A stretch of DNA of 64,000 nucleotides, taken from positions 1 through 64,000 of the forward strand of contig NZ_DASYHS010000070.1 in assembly GCF_035998295.1 (NCBI RefSeq), given 5' to 3'. The position numbers and the translations under genes were made by a program. Positions 39,428 to 48,202 of this stretch are shown here, in pieces (position 1 is the stretch's first letter; every line of letters begins with the position of its first letter). Source of the DNA: DASYHS01 sp035998295 (GTDB taxonomy: Bacteria > Pseudomonadota > Alphaproteobacteria > Azospirillales > Azospirillaceae). Below the pieces are notes generated by a model. It made no database searches. It saw nothing but the letters and a program-made list of their open reading frames with translations, and was not told where the DNA came from.

Positions 39428-40135
39428 ATGACCCTGGTATTCCGCGAAGACCCCTATGCGAGGAGCTGCGCCGCGTCCGTCACCGCGGTCGACGAGCGCG
39501 GCATCCGTCTCGACGCGACGGTGTTCTATCCCACCGGCGGCGGCCAGCCCGGCGATACCGGCGTGCTGCGCTGGCCGGGCGGCGAGACGCGCATCCGCGA
39601 CACGGTCAAGGGGGACGGGCCGGACGAGGTGATCCACGTCCCCGAGCAGGGCGACCCGCTGCCCGCGACGGGCACGCGCGTCGAGGCGGAGATCGACTGG
39701 GAGCGGCGGCACGCGCTGATGCGCATGCACACCTGCCTCCACCTCCTGTGCGCCGCGGTTCCGGGCCAGGTGACCGGCGGCCAGGTCGGGGCGGACCGCA
39801 GCCGGCTCGACTTCAACGTGCCGTCCGGCAGCCTGGACGGCGACGCGATCGAAGCCGCCCTCAACGCGCTGGTCGCCGCCGACCATCCCGTGCGCTCGCG
39901 CTGGATCACGGACGCGGAACTGGACACGCGTCCGGAACTGGTGCGCACGATGTCGGTCAAGCCGCCTACCGGCGCCGGCCGCGTCCGCCTGCTCGAGATC
40001 GGGGACGTCGACCTCCAGCCCTGCGGCGGCACCCATGTCCGCTCGACCGGCGAGATCGGCGCGGTCAAGGTCGCCAAGATCGAGAACAAGGGCAAGCAGA
40101 ACCGGCGCGTCGTCGTCGTCCTGGAAAGCCGATGA
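39428..40135 (+). CDS. alaX: trans-editing alanyl-tRNA deacylase AlaX
   Basis: A 235-residue stand-alone editing domain that hydrolyses Ser- or Gly-tRNA-Ala. Zinc ligands are in MRMHTCLHLL (HxxxH) and QPCGGTHVRST (CxxxH), and the glycine-rich loop is FYPTGGGQPGDTG. This is the AlaX-M size class. It lies in the run cysK-alaX-sseA-GNAT, and its stop is 17 bp from the preferred sseA start. Confidence 0.92.
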   Translation: MTLVFREDPYARSCAASVTAVDERGIRLDATVFYPTGGGQPGDTGVLRWPGGETRIRDTVKGDGPDEVIHVPEQGDPLPATGTRVEAEIDWERRHALMRMHTCLHLLCAAVPGQVTGGQVGADRSRLDFNVPSGSLDGDAIEAALNALVAADHPVRSRWITDAELDTRPELVRTMSVKPPTGAGRVRLLEIGDVDLQPCGGTHVRSTGEIGAVKVAKIENKGKQNRRVVVVLESR

Positions 40136-40152
40136 CCAAGGGAGGCACGGAT

Positions 40153-41043
40153 ATGGCTTCATCGACCTCGTCCCAGTCCCAGTCCCAGTCCCCGGCCGCA
40201 ATCGTCGGCACGCAGTGGCTGGCCGAGCATCTCAACGATCCCGCGGTGCGGGTCGTCGACGGGACCTACTGTCTGCCGATGCTGAAGCGCGACGCGCGCG
40301 CTGAATACGATGCGCGCCACATACCCGGCGCCGTGTTCTTCGACATCGACGCGGTCTCCGACCGGTCCAGCGCCCTGCCCCACATGCTGCCCGACGCGCA
40401 GGCCTTCGCCGCCGCGGCGTCCGCCGTCGGCCTCGGGGACGGCGTCCGCGTCGTCGTCTACGACAGCCATGGCCTGATGAGCGCGGCGCGCGTCTGGTGG
40501 ATGTTCCGGGTCTTCGGCCACGACGACGTCGCGGTCCTCGACGGCGGGTTGCCGAAATGGCTGGCCGAGGGCCGCCCCGTCGACGGCGTGCCGGTCGTGC
40601 CGCAGCCGCGCCCGTTCACCGCACGCCCGAACCCGGCACTGGTCCGCGACGCCGCGGCACTCCAGGCCAACCTGTCCTCGGGCCGCGACCAGGTGCTCGA
40701 CGCACGCGCCGCCGGGCGCTTCACCGGCGACGAGGAGGAGGTGTGGCCGGGCCGCCGGCGCGGGCACATCCCCGGTGCGTCGAACCTGCCGTTCACCGAG
40801 CTGCTCGACCCGGAAACGAAGGTGCTGCTGCCCCCCGACCGGCTCGCGGCGCGGTTCGCGCAGGCCGGCATCGCCCCCGGACGCCCGCTCGTCGCCTCGT
40901 GCGGCAGCGGCATCACGGCCTGCGTCCTCGCGCTGGGCATGCACCTGCTCGGCCGGCCCGAGGTGGCGGTCTATGACGGTTCATGGGCCGAATGGGGCCA
41001 GCGGGACGATCTGCCGGTGGAGACCGGGCCCGCACGCCGATGA
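40153..41043 (+). CDS. sseA: 3-mercaptopyruvate sulfurtransferase SseA
   Basis: A 296-residue two-domain rhodanese. The N-terminal domain is inactive (MLKRDARAEYDARHIPGAVF), and the C-terminal domain has the catalytic loop SCGSGITACVLALG, the CG[ST]G form of mercaptopyruvate sulfurtransferases. A Ser/Gln repeat (SSTSSQSQSQS) precedes the first domain. ATG 40153 has GGGAGG at 7 bases. An ATG at 40132 overlapping the alaX stop is possible. The stop overlaps the next ATG. Confidence 0.92.
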   Translation: MASSTSSQSQSQSPAAIVGTQWLAEHLNDPAVRVVDGTYCLPMLKRDARAEYDARHIPGAVFFDIDAVSDRSSALPHMLPDAQAFAAAASAVGLGDGVRVVVYDSHGLMSAARVWWMFRVFGHDDVAVLDGGLPKWLAEGRPVDGVPVVPQPRPFTARPNPALVRDAAALQANLSSGRDQVLDARAAGRFTGDEEEVWPGRRRGHIPGASNLPFTELLDPETKVLLPPDRLAARFAQAGIAPGRPLVASCGSGITACVLALGMHLLGRPEVAVYDGSWAEWGQRDDLPVETGPARR

Positions 41044-41663
41044 AGGAGAAGGAGAAGCCGAAGCTCAAGCTCGTGCGGGACGCCCCTCCCGGCAAGCTGC
41101 GCGTCGTCGTGACCTATCTGGAGCTGACCGGCGGCACGGTCGGAGCGCAGGTCGCCCGCCGGACCCCGGCCGAGAAGATCGCGCTCCTGCGCGCGGAACG
41201 CCCTCCCCTGTCCTACTATCGCTATCTCTACGCGGCGGTCGGGGAACCGTGGCTCTGGTACGAGCGCCGCCGGCTGTCCGATCCCGAGCTGGCCGCCGTG
41301 ATCCACGATCCGGCGGTCGAGATCTACGTCCTGTACAAGTCCGGCGTCCCCGCCGGCTTCGCGGAGATCGACCGCCGGTCGGGGCGTACGGTCGAACTGC
41401 AGTATCTCGGCCTCGTGCCGGACTTCATCGGAAGCGGGCTCGGGTCGCGGCTGCTCGGCTGGGCGCTCGACGCGGCGTTTGCCGGCGGTGCCCAGCGGAT
41501 CACCGTCAACACCTGCTCCTTCGACCACCCGAAGGCGCTGGCGACCTATCAGCGCGCCGGCTTCGTGCCCGTCGGGCAGGAGGTCAAGATCATCGACGAT
41601 CCCCGCAAGACGGGACTGCTGCCGCCCGGTGCTGCGCCGCACGTGCCGATCGTGGAGGAATGA
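41040..41663 (+). CDS. GNAT-family N-acetyltransferase
   Basis: A 207-residue acetyltransferase. A Lys-rich start (MKEKEKPKLKLVRD) is followed by the GNAT acetyl-CoA region: VELQYLGLVPDFIGSGLGSR and HPKALATYQRAGFVP. The acceptor is unknown. ATGA overlap with sseA at 41040 means translational coupling. It ends at a strong stem-loop shared with convergent aapP. Confidence 0.88.
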   Translation: MKEKEKPKLKLVRDAPPGKLRVVVTYLELTGGTVGAQVARRTPAEKIALLRAERPPLSYYRYLYAAVGEPWLWYERRRLSDPELAAVIHDPAVEIYVLYKSGVPAGFAEIDRRSGRTVELQYLGLVPDFIGSGLGSRLLGWALDAAFAGGAQRITVNTCSFDHPKALATYQRAGFVPVGQEVKIIDDPRKTGLLPPGAAPHVPIVEE

Positions 41664-41693
41664 CCCGTCCCTCCCCGGGAGGGAGAGACGGGT
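41663..41693. terminator. bidirectional stem-loop between GNAT gene and aapP
   Basis: Outer arms ACCCGTC (41663-41669) and GACGGGT (41687-41693) and inner arms CCTCCC (41670-41675) and GGGAGG (41677-41682) form a long GC-rich stem. It lies in the 36-bp gap between two convergent genes, so it can end both transcripts. There is no T-run. Confidence 0.55.
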
Positions 41694-41699
41694 TGCCGT

Positions 41700-42494
41700 T
41701 CAGTGGCTCAGGATCTGGCTGAGGAACAGCTTCGTGCGCTCCGAGCGGGGGTTCGAGAAGAACTCCTCCGGCTCGTTCTGCTCGACGACCTCGCCCTGGT
41801 CCATGAAGATGACGCGGTCGGCGACGCTCTTCGCGAAGCCCATCTCGTGCGTCACCACGAGCATGGTCATGCCGGTCTCGGCCAGCGACACCATGGTGTC
41901 GAGGACTTCCTTGACCATCTCCGGATCGAGCGCCGAGGTCGGCTCGTCGAAGAGCATCACCTTCGGGTTCATGCACAGCGCCCGTGCGATGGCGACGCGC
42001 TGCTGCTGGCCGCCCGAGAGCTGGCCCGGATACTTCTTCGCCTGCTCGGGGATACGGACGCGTTCGAGATAATGCATCGCGGTCGCCTCGGCCTCGGCCT
42101 TCGGGACCTTCTTGACCCAGATCGGGGCGAGCGTGCAGTTCTCGAGCACCGTCAGGTGCGGGAACAGGTTGAAGTGCTGGAACACCATGCCGACTTCGCG
42201 CCGGACGACCTCGATGTTCTTGAGGTTTCCGGTCAGCTCGGTGCCGTCGACGATGATCTTGCCCTTCTGGTGTTCCTCCAGCCGGTTGATGCAGCGGATC
42301 AGCGTCGACTTGCCCGAACCGGACGGACCGCAGACCACGATGCGCTCGCCGCGGTGGACCGTCAGGTTGATGTCGCGCAGCACGTGGAACTCGCCGAACC
42401 ACTTGTGCACGCCGATCATCTCGATGGCGACCTCGTCGCCGAGCTGGCGCGGGCCGGGGGTCGTGCCGTCGCCGGATGTCTGGATGGCGGTCAT
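41700..42494 (-). CDS. aapP: general amino-acid ABC transporter, ATP-binding subunit AapP
   Basis: Cytoplasmic ATPase of the polar amino-acid importer. The 264 residues contain Walker A GPSGSGKST, Q-loop VFQHFNLF, signature LSGGQQQRVAIARAL, Walker B VMLFDEPTSALD, and the H-loop VTHEMGF. Last gene of aapJ-aapQ-aapM-aapP, 16 bp after aapM. Confidence 0.95.
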   Translation of the reverse strand: MTAIQTSGDGTTPGPRQLGDEVAIEMIGVHKWFGEFHVLRDINLTVHRGERIVVCGPSGSGKSTLIRCINRLEEHQKGKIIVDGTELTGNLKNIEVVRREVGMVFQHFNLFPHLTVLENCTLAPIWVKKVPKAEAEATAMHYLERVRIPEQAKKYPGQLSGGQQQRVAIARALCMNPKVMLFDEPTSALDPEMVKEVLDTMVSLAETGMTMLVVTHEMGFAKSVADRVIFMDQGEVVEQNEPEEFFSNPRSERTKLFLSQILSH

Positions 42495-42510
42495 TGATTC
42501 TCTCCTCCGC

Positions 42511-43614
42511 TCAATGCCGACGCGACCGGTTGAGACTGGTTTCGAGCCATTGGCTGTAGCGGGACATGAAGAAACAGAAAGCGAAGTAGATCAGGCCGAT
42601 GAAGATGTAGGCCTCGCGGTAGAAGCCGCGCCACGCCGGATCGGTCAGCGCCGCCTTCGCCGTGCTCATCAGGTCGAACAGGCCGATGATGATCACCAGC
42701 GACGTGTCCTTGAAGAAGCTGATGAAGGTGTTGACCATCGGCGGGATCACGATCGACAGCGCCTGCGGCAGGATGATCTTGCTCGTCTTCTGCCAGTAGC
42801 TGAGGCCCAGGCCGTCGGCCGCCTCGTACTGCCCCTTCGGGATCGCCTGCAGGCCGCCGCGCACGACCTCCGCCTGGTAGGCGGCGGCGAACAGGATGAA
42901 GCCGATCTGTGCGCGCAGGAGCTTGTCGATGGTGACCCCCGTCGGCAGGAAGAGGGGGAACATCACCGACGCCATGAACAGGATGCTGATCAGCGGCACG
43001 CCCCGGATCAGCTCGATGAAGCCGACGCACATGGCCCGGATGAAGGGCAGGTCCGACCTGCGGCCGAGGGCGAGCAGCACCGCGAAGGGGAACGCCACCG
43101 CGAGTCCGACCACCGACAGGACGAGCGTCAGCGGCAGGCCGCCCCACAGGGTGTTGGGCACGAAGCTGAGGCCGAGGAAGCCGCCGTAGAGGATGCCGAA
43201 CACCAGGCCCATCCCGACGACCCACACCAGGCCGAGCCACGGAGACCAGAAGTTGCGGTTGCTGCTCACGAACAGCAGCCCGATGATCAGCAGGATCGCT
43301 ATCGTCGGGCGCCAGTGCTGGTCGGAGGGAAACGTCCCGAAGACGATGAAGCGCCACTTCTCGTCGATGAACGACCAGCAGGCTCCGCCGGCCGCCCGGC
43401 AGGCTTCCTGCGACCCCTCGCCCCACTGCGCGGAGAGCACCAGCCAGTCCGCCATGGGAGGCACGATCTGGAGCAGCACCCAGAGAATGACGATGGTGAG
43501 CAGCGCGTTGTACCAGGTGCTGAACAGGTTCGCGCGCAGCCAGCCGAGCGGCCCGGCCGACAGGACGGGCGGACGCTCGACGGATCGTGAGCCGACCCCG
43601 GTGTCTTGAGCCAT
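42511..43614 (-). CDS. aapM: general amino-acid ABC transporter, permease AapM
   Basis: A 367-residue HisMQ-type permease with an extra N-terminal membrane region and a periplasmic insert, as in Rhizobium AapM. About eight hydrophobic segments are visible, and the cytoplasmic EAA loop reads YEAADGLGLSYWQKTSKIIL. It pairs with AapQ. It starts one base after the aapQ stop region. Confidence 0.94.
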   Translation of the reverse strand: MAQDTGVGSRSVERPPVLSAGPLGWLRANLFSTWYNALLTIVILWVLLQIVPPMADWLVLSAQWGEGSQEACRAAGGACWSFIDEKWRFIVFGTFPSDQHWRPTIAILLIIGLLFVSSNRNFWSPWLGLVWVVGMGLVFGILYGGFLGLSFVPNTLWGGLPLTLVLSVVGLAVAFPFAVLLALGRRSDLPFIRAMCVGFIELIRGVPLISILFMASVMFPLFLPTGVTIDKLLRAQIGFILFAAAYQAEVVRGGLQAIPKGQYEAADGLGLSYWQKTSKIILPQALSIVIPPMVNTFISFFKDTSLVIIIGLFDLMSTAKAALTDPAWRGFYREAYIFIGLIYFAFCFFMSRYSQWLETSLNRSRRH

Positions 43615-43615
43615 G

Positions 43616-44812
43616 TCAGCGCTCCACCAAGGCTATGTGCTTGTTGTACCAGTTCATGAACAGCGAGATCGCGAGGCTGATCGTCAGGTACACCGCCATG
43701 ATCAGGGCGACGCCCTCGATCGCCTGGCCCGTCTGGTTCATCGTCGTGTTGGCGATCGAGACGACGTCCGGGTAGCCGATCGCGACGGCCAGCGAACTGT
43801 TCTTCGTCAGGTTCAGATACTGGCTCGTCATCGGCGGCACGATCACCCGCAGGGACTGCGGCAGGACCACGAGGCGGAGCACCTGGCTGCGCTGCAGCCC
43901 GAGCGCCAGCCCGGCCTCCGACTGGCCGTAGTTCACGGCGAGGATGCCGCTGCGGACGATCTCGGCGATGAACGACGCGGTGTAGACCACCAGGCCGATC
44001 AGGATCGCGGCGAATTCCGGCGAGAGCGAGATGCCGCCGACGAAGTTGAAGCCCCGGAGCTCCGGCACCTCCATCACCGTCGGCGCGCCGGCCAGCATCC
44101 AGGCCAGCACCGGCAGCCCGAGGATCAGCAGCAGGTTGAAGCGCAGGGTCGGGAACTGCCAACCCGTCGCCGCCTGCCTGCGGTCCGCCCACACCTTCAC
44201 CGCGACCGCGAGAGCGATGCCGACGAAGAAGGCGCCGATCGCCCACAGCCAGGCGGGGTCGGCGACGGGGGCCGGAAGCAGGAAGCCCCGGTTGCTGAGG
44301 AAGACGCCCTCGACCGGCGACAGCGCCTGGCGCGGATGCGGCAGGCTCTCGGTGACGACGCCGTACCAGAGGAAAAGCTGGAGGAGCAGCGGGATGTTGC
44401 GGACCGTCTCGACGTAGACGGTGGCGAGACGCGCGACCAGCCAGTTGCTCGAAAGCCTGGATATGCCGACGATCGTGCCCAGGATCGTCGCGAGCACGAT
44501 GCCGAGCAGCGACGCCTTGAGGGTATTGAGGAGACCGACCACGAAGGCGCGGCCGTAGTTGCTGGCCGGAGAGTAGTCGATCAGGCTTTCGCTGATCGCG
44601 AAGGAAGCCTCTCTGTCCATGAACCCGAACCCGGTCGCGATGTTCTGACGCGCCAGGTTGTTCAGGGTATTCGAAACCAGGTACCAGCCGATCGCGACGA
44701 TGGCGCCGACGACCAGGATCTGGTACGCCAGCGCGCGGAACTTCGGATCGTTGAGCAAAGAGGCGCGCGGCCCCTGCGCCTCGGTCCCGGCCTTTCTGGT
44801 GTCAATGGCCAA
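43616..44812 (-). CDS. aapQ: general amino-acid ABC transporter, permease AapQ
   Basis: A 398-residue permease, longer than simple HisQ proteins because of an additional membrane pair. The EAA loop reads GQSEAGLALGLQRSQVLRLV. It forms the channel with AapM. A large stem-loop in the 115-bp gap before it probably lowers its expression relative to the binding protein AapJ. Confidence 0.94.
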   Translation of the reverse strand: MAIDTRKAGTEAQGPRASLLNDPKFRALAYQILVVGAIVAIGWYLVSNTLNNLARQNIATGFGFMDREASFAISESLIDYSPASNYGRAFVVGLLNTLKASLLGIVLATILGTIVGISRLSSNWLVARLATVYVETVRNIPLLLQLFLWYGVVTESLPHPRQALSPVEGVFLSNRGFLLPAPVADPAWLWAIGAFFVGIALAVAVKVWADRRQAATGWQFPTLRFNLLLILGLPVLAWMLAGAPTVMEVPELRGFNFVGGISLSPEFAAILIGLVVYTASFIAEIVRSGILAVNYGQSEAGLALGLQRSQVLRLVVLPQSLRVIVPPMTSQYLNLTKNSSLAVAIGYPDVVSIANTTMNQTGQAIEGVALIMAVYLTISLAISLFMNWYNKHIALVER

Positions 44813-44861
44813 CGCTCACTCCTTCACGCGGAGTCACGGGACGGGCGACCGAACGAAGACT

Positions 44862-44906
44862 CGACCGAACCCCCGCCCGCCGACGATGGCGGGCGGGGGC
44901 CGGTCG
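44862..44906 (-). promoter_or_regulatory. large stem-loop between aapJ and aapQ
   Basis: Core arms CCCCCGCCCGCC (44870-44881) and GGCGGGCGGGGG (44888-44899) pair perfectly over a 6-base loop, with outer arms CGACCG (44862-44867) and CGGTCG (44901-44906). It begins 21 bp past the aapJ stop. In binding-protein-first ABC operons such hairpins protect the aapJ mRNA 3' end and reduce read-through to the permeases. Confidence 0.75.
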
Positions 44907-44927
44907 AACCCGTACAGCAGACGCCGA

Positions 44928-45947
44928 TCAGCGGATCGGGGCGGCGTACTGAAGGCCGCCGTTGGTCCAAAGCGCGTTCTGGCCACGCTCCAGCTTCAGC
45001 GGGGTTTCCATGCCGACGTTGTTGGCGAACACTTCGCCGTAGTTGCCGACCTGCTTGATGACGTTGTAGGCCCACTTGTTGTCCAGGCCGAGCTGCGCGC
45101 CCATGTCGCCCGACACGCCGAGCAGGCGCTGGATCGTCGGGTCGGTGCTCTTCAGCATCTCATCGACGTTCTCGGACGTGACGCCCTTCTCCTCGGCCTC
45201 GACCATCGCGTGGTGGACCCACTTGATGATGTCGTACCACTGGTCGTCGCCGTGCCGCACCGCGGGAGCCAGCGGCTCCTTCGAGACGACGTCGGGCAGG
45301 ATGATGTGATCGTCCGGATTGGGGGCCAGGGTGGCGCGCACGCCGGCGAGGCCCGAGATGTCCGTCGTCAGCACGTCGCAGCGGCCCGAGAAATACGCCG
45401 CGTTGACTTCGTCGAACGCCTCGATCACGACGGGCTGGAAGTTCATGCCGCGGGCACGGAAGTAGTCCGCGAGGTTCAGCTCGGTCGTGGTGCCGGGCTG
45501 GACGCACACGGTGGCGCCGTCGAGCTCGCTGCCCTTCGTCACGCCGAGCGCCGTCGGGACCATGAAGCCCTGGCCGTCGTAGTAGTTCGGCGGGGCGAAG
45601 TTGAGGCCCAGCGCCGTGTCGCGCTGGAGGCTGTGGGTCGTGTTGCGCGCCAGGACGTCGACTTCGCCGGACTGGAGCGCGGTGAAGCGCTGCTGGGCCG
45701 ACAGCGGCGTGTAGCTGACCTTGTTCGCGTCGCCGAACAGGGCGGCCGCATAGGCCTGGCAATAATCCACGTCCAGGCCGGTCCAGTTGCCCTGGCTGTC
45801 GGGGTTGGAGAAGCCGGGCAGGCCCGTGTTGACGCCGCACTGCAAGGAGCCGCGGCTCTTGATCGCGTCCAACGTCGGTCCGGCATGGGCAACGGAAGTC
45901 ATTCCGAGCGTCAGTGCGGCACCCGCAACGAGCAATTTCGCGTTCAT
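44928..45947 (-). CDS. aapJ: general amino-acid ABC transporter, periplasmic binding protein AapJ
   Basis: A 339-residue periplasmic solute receptor. The signal peptide ends at VAHA-GPTLD. The mature start GPTLDAIKSRGSLQCGVNTG and GLDVDYCQAYAAALFG are hallmarks of AapJ/BztA. It binds L-amino acids broadly. First gene of aapJQMP. The 291-bp region between its start and metC carries both divergent promoters; I could not pick clear boxes. Confidence 0.95.
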   Translation of the reverse strand: MNAKLLVAGAALTLGMTSVAHAGPTLDAIKSRGSLQCGVNTGLPGFSNPDSQGNWTGLDVDYCQAYAAALFGDANKVSYTPLSAQQRFTALQSGEVDVLARNTTHSLQRDTALGLNFAPPNYYDGQGFMVPTALGVTKGSELDGATVCVQPGTTTELNLADYFRARGMNFQPVVIEAFDEVNAAYFSGRCDVLTTDISGLAGVRATLAPNPDDHIILPDVVSKEPLAPAVRHGDDQWYDIIKWVHHAMVEAEEKGVTSENVDEMLKSTDPTIQRLLGVSGDMGAQLGLDNKWAYNVIKQVGNYGEVFANNVGMETPLKLERGQNALWTNGGLQYAAPIR

Positions 45948-46238
45948 ATCACCTTCCCTGTTTCCTGATGTCCGTATTTGCTTCGGACTTTCCGCCCAGT
46001 CTCGGACGGTTTCCGATGCCGGACGCTGCGTAGGTCAACCAAACTGTTGCGCGTGTCGTAGCCGGCACGCAAGCGCATCATGCCGTCCGGCGCAGGTATC
46101 CGCGACCATTTTTTTGTCCAATAACGATCAAATGCCCGCCATCGCCTGCCCGCCGCCGCCCGCCAAGCCCGATTCCGGTGTTGGTCCGCGGTGCGGCGAG
46201 TGCCAGAATACACGCCCCCACGACCGATGCGGCCTCCT

Positions 46239-47426
46239 ATGAAACGAGACGACCTGGAAGATCTCACCGTCCTTTGCCACGCCGGCCTCGACCCCGCGTC
46301 CAATCACGGCGTAGTCAATCCGCCCGTCTATCATGCCTCGACGATTCTGTTCCCGACCGTCGCCGAACTGGAGGCGGGCGGCCAGGCGGACCTGTTCGAG
46401 CACACGCGGTACGGGCGAATCGGAACGCCGACCTCGCGCGCCTTCGAGAAGGCGGTCGCCGCCCTCGAGGGCGGCAGCCACGCGGTGTCCATGCCCTCGG
46501 GACTGAACGCGATCGCGACGACGCTTCTCGCCTTCCTGCGCCAGGGCGACCACATCCTCGTGACCGACAGCGTCTACGGGCCGACGCGCGCCGCGTGCAC
46601 CGACCTCCTCGCCCGCTTCGGCGTCGAGACGCAGTTCTACGACCCGACGATCGGCGGTGCGATCCGGGACCTGATGCGGCCCGAGACGAAGCTCGTCTTC
46701 GTGGAGTCGCCGGGCTCCCTCACCTTCGAAGTCCAGGACGTCCCCGCGATCGCCGAGGTCGCGAGGAAAGCCGGGGCGAAGGTGGTCATGGACAATACCT
46801 GGGCGACGCCGCTCTACTTCAAGCCGTTCCGGCACGGCGTCGACGTCTCGATCCATTCCGCGACCAAGTACATCGTCGGCCATTCCGACGCCATGCTCGG
46901 GATCGTGGTCTGCGGGGACCGGGAGGACGCCGATCTGGTGAAGAAGGCGGCCGTCGTGACCGGCACGGCCGCGGGGCCCGACGACGTCTATCTCGGACAG
47001 CGCGGGCTGCGCAGCATGGGCGTCCGGCTGCAGCGGCACTGGGAGAACGGCGTGACGCTCGCGCAGTGGCTGCAGGGCCGCCCCGAGGTCGCGCGCGTGC
47101 TGCATCCCGCCCTGCACGACGATCCCGGCCATGCGCTGTGGAAGCGCGACTTCCTCGGGGCGAGCGGTCTGTTCGCGGTCGAGCTGAAGCCCTGCACCAA
47201 AGCCGCGGTCGCGGCGATGCTGGACGGCCTGGAGCTGTTCGGCATGGGGTACAGCTGGGGCGGCTTCGAGAGCCTGGCGCTTCCGGCCGATCCCAGGCGC
47301 ATCCGGACCGCGAGCCGCTGGACCGCCGACGGCCCGCTGATCCGGTTCCACGCCGGGCTGGAGGATGCCCGGGACCTGATCCGCGACCTGGAGGCGGGCT
47401 TCCGGCGGCTCGCCGACGCGGCATGA
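46239..47426 (+). CDS. metC: cystathionine beta-lyase MetC
   Basis: A 395-residue PLP enzyme of trans-sulfuration. The PLP lysine is Lys210 in SIHSATKYIVGHSD, and the N-terminal substrate region reads GVVNPPVYHASTILFPT with VEHT-like FEHTRYGRIGTPTSR. It cleaves cystathionine to homocysteine. ATG 46239 is preceded by GCCTCCT only, so the ribosome-binding site is poor. The stop overlaps the hisI start (ATGA). Confidence 0.93.
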   Translation: MKRDDLEDLTVLCHAGLDPASNHGVVNPPVYHASTILFPTVAELEAGGQADLFEHTRYGRIGTPTSRAFEKAVAALEGGSHAVSMPSGLNAIATTLLAFLRQGDHILVTDSVYGPTRAACTDLLARFGVETQFYDPTIGGAIRDLMRPETKLVFVESPGSLTFEVQDVPAIAEVARKAGAKVVMDNTWATPLYFKPFRHGVDVSIHSATKYIVGHSDAMLGIVVCGDREDADLVKKAAVVTGTAAGPDDVYLGQRGLRSMGVRLQRHWENGVTLAQWLQGRPEVARVLHPALHDDPGHALWKRDFLGASGLFAVELKPCTKAAVAAMLDGLELFGMGYSWGGFESLALPADPRRIRTASRWTADGPLIRFHAGLEDARDLIRDLEAGFRRLADAA

Positions 47427-47821
47427 CGGCGCACCCGATCCTCGACCTCGTCCGCTTCGACGCCGACGGCCTGGTCCCCGCCATCGCCCAGCAGCACGAT
47501 ACCGGCGAGGTGCTGATGATGGCCTGGATGAACCGGGAGGCGGTCGAGGAGACGCTCGCGACCGGCCGCGTCTGCTACTGGTCCCGCTCCCGCCGCGCGC
47601 TCTGGCGCAAGGGGGAGAGCTCCGGCCAGGTGCAGAAGCTGAAGGAGCTGCGGGTGGACTGCGACGGCGACACGCTGCTGGTCCTGGTCGACCAGCACGG
47701 CGTCGCCTGCCACACCGGGCGGCGCAGCTGCTTCTTCCGCGCCGCCCGCGGCGGCGCGGTGGTCACCCTGCTGGACGTCGAGACGCCGCCCGAAACGCTC
47801 TACGGCGGTCCCCGGCACTAA
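47423..47821 (+). CDS. hisI: phosphoribosyl-AMP cyclohydrolase HisI
   Basis: A 132-residue enzyme of histidine biosynthesis (third step). It has GEVLMMAWMNREAVEETLAT, WRKGESSGQ and the Mg/Zn site DCDGDTLLVLVDQHG, with GVACHTGRRSCF. The monofunctional form without HisE is usual in alphaproteobacteria. ATG 47423 overlaps the metC stop, so it is translationally coupled to a methionine-pathway gene, which is an unexpected partner. Confidence 0.95.
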   Translation: MTAHPILDLVRFDADGLVPAIAQQHDTGEVLMMAWMNREAVEETLATGRVCYWSRSRRALWRKGESSGQVQKLKELRVDCDGDTLLVLVDQHGVACHTGRRSCFFRAARGGAVVTLLDVETPPETLYGGPRH

Positions 47822-47903
47822 GCCGGGAACCATCCCGGGCCTTGGGCGCGACTCGTCGGCCCAAGGCTTGTTGAGCCTTGCCGGGGCAGCATCGGAGGCC
47901 GGC

Positions 47904-48140
47904 ATGCAGAGGACCGACGATCACTGGGCCATGGTGAACCTGCTGACGAGCCGCTACGGCGAGGGTGCCCGTACGGAAGCCTCCCAGCGTGCGCGGGCGG
48001 CGCGCGCGGCCGGCGACGACGAGGCCGCCGAGATCTGGACCGGCGTCCTGCACGCTCTCGACCGGCCGGCCGGCCGACACGCCCGACGCCTGATCCCGCA
48101 TCCGGGACTATGGACCCGGGACGCCGGCGGGCGTCCATGA
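47904..48140 (+). CDS. small alphaproteobacterial protein of unknown function
   Basis: A 78-residue protein, MQRTDDHWAMVNLLTSRYGE and an Ala-rich helix (TEASQRARAARAAGDDEAAE), ending in an Arg-rich tail. The first 50 residues look like a real domain: helical, with HWAMV and IWTGVLHAL. The tail may be non-conserved. The name and role are unknown. The gene is 82 bp after hisI. Confidence 0.55.
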   Translation: MQRTDDHWAMVNLLTSRYGEGARTEASQRARAARAAGDDEAAEIWTGVLHALDRPAGRHARRLIPHPGLWTRDAGGRP

Positions 48141-48183
48141 CTGTCGGCAGACCGTCTGCCCTGCCCCCCTCCCAACCGGAATA

Positions 48184-48202
48184 ATCCCCAGAATCTGGGG
48201 AT
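48184..48202. promoter_or_regulatory. 19-bp palindrome ATCCCCAGA-A-TCTGGGGAT
   Basis: Two perfect 9-bp arms around one base, 43 bp after the small unknown gene. It could be an operator or the hairpin terminating the upstream transcript; TCTGGGGAT is followed by AAGTTT, a poor T-run. Confidence 0.55.
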
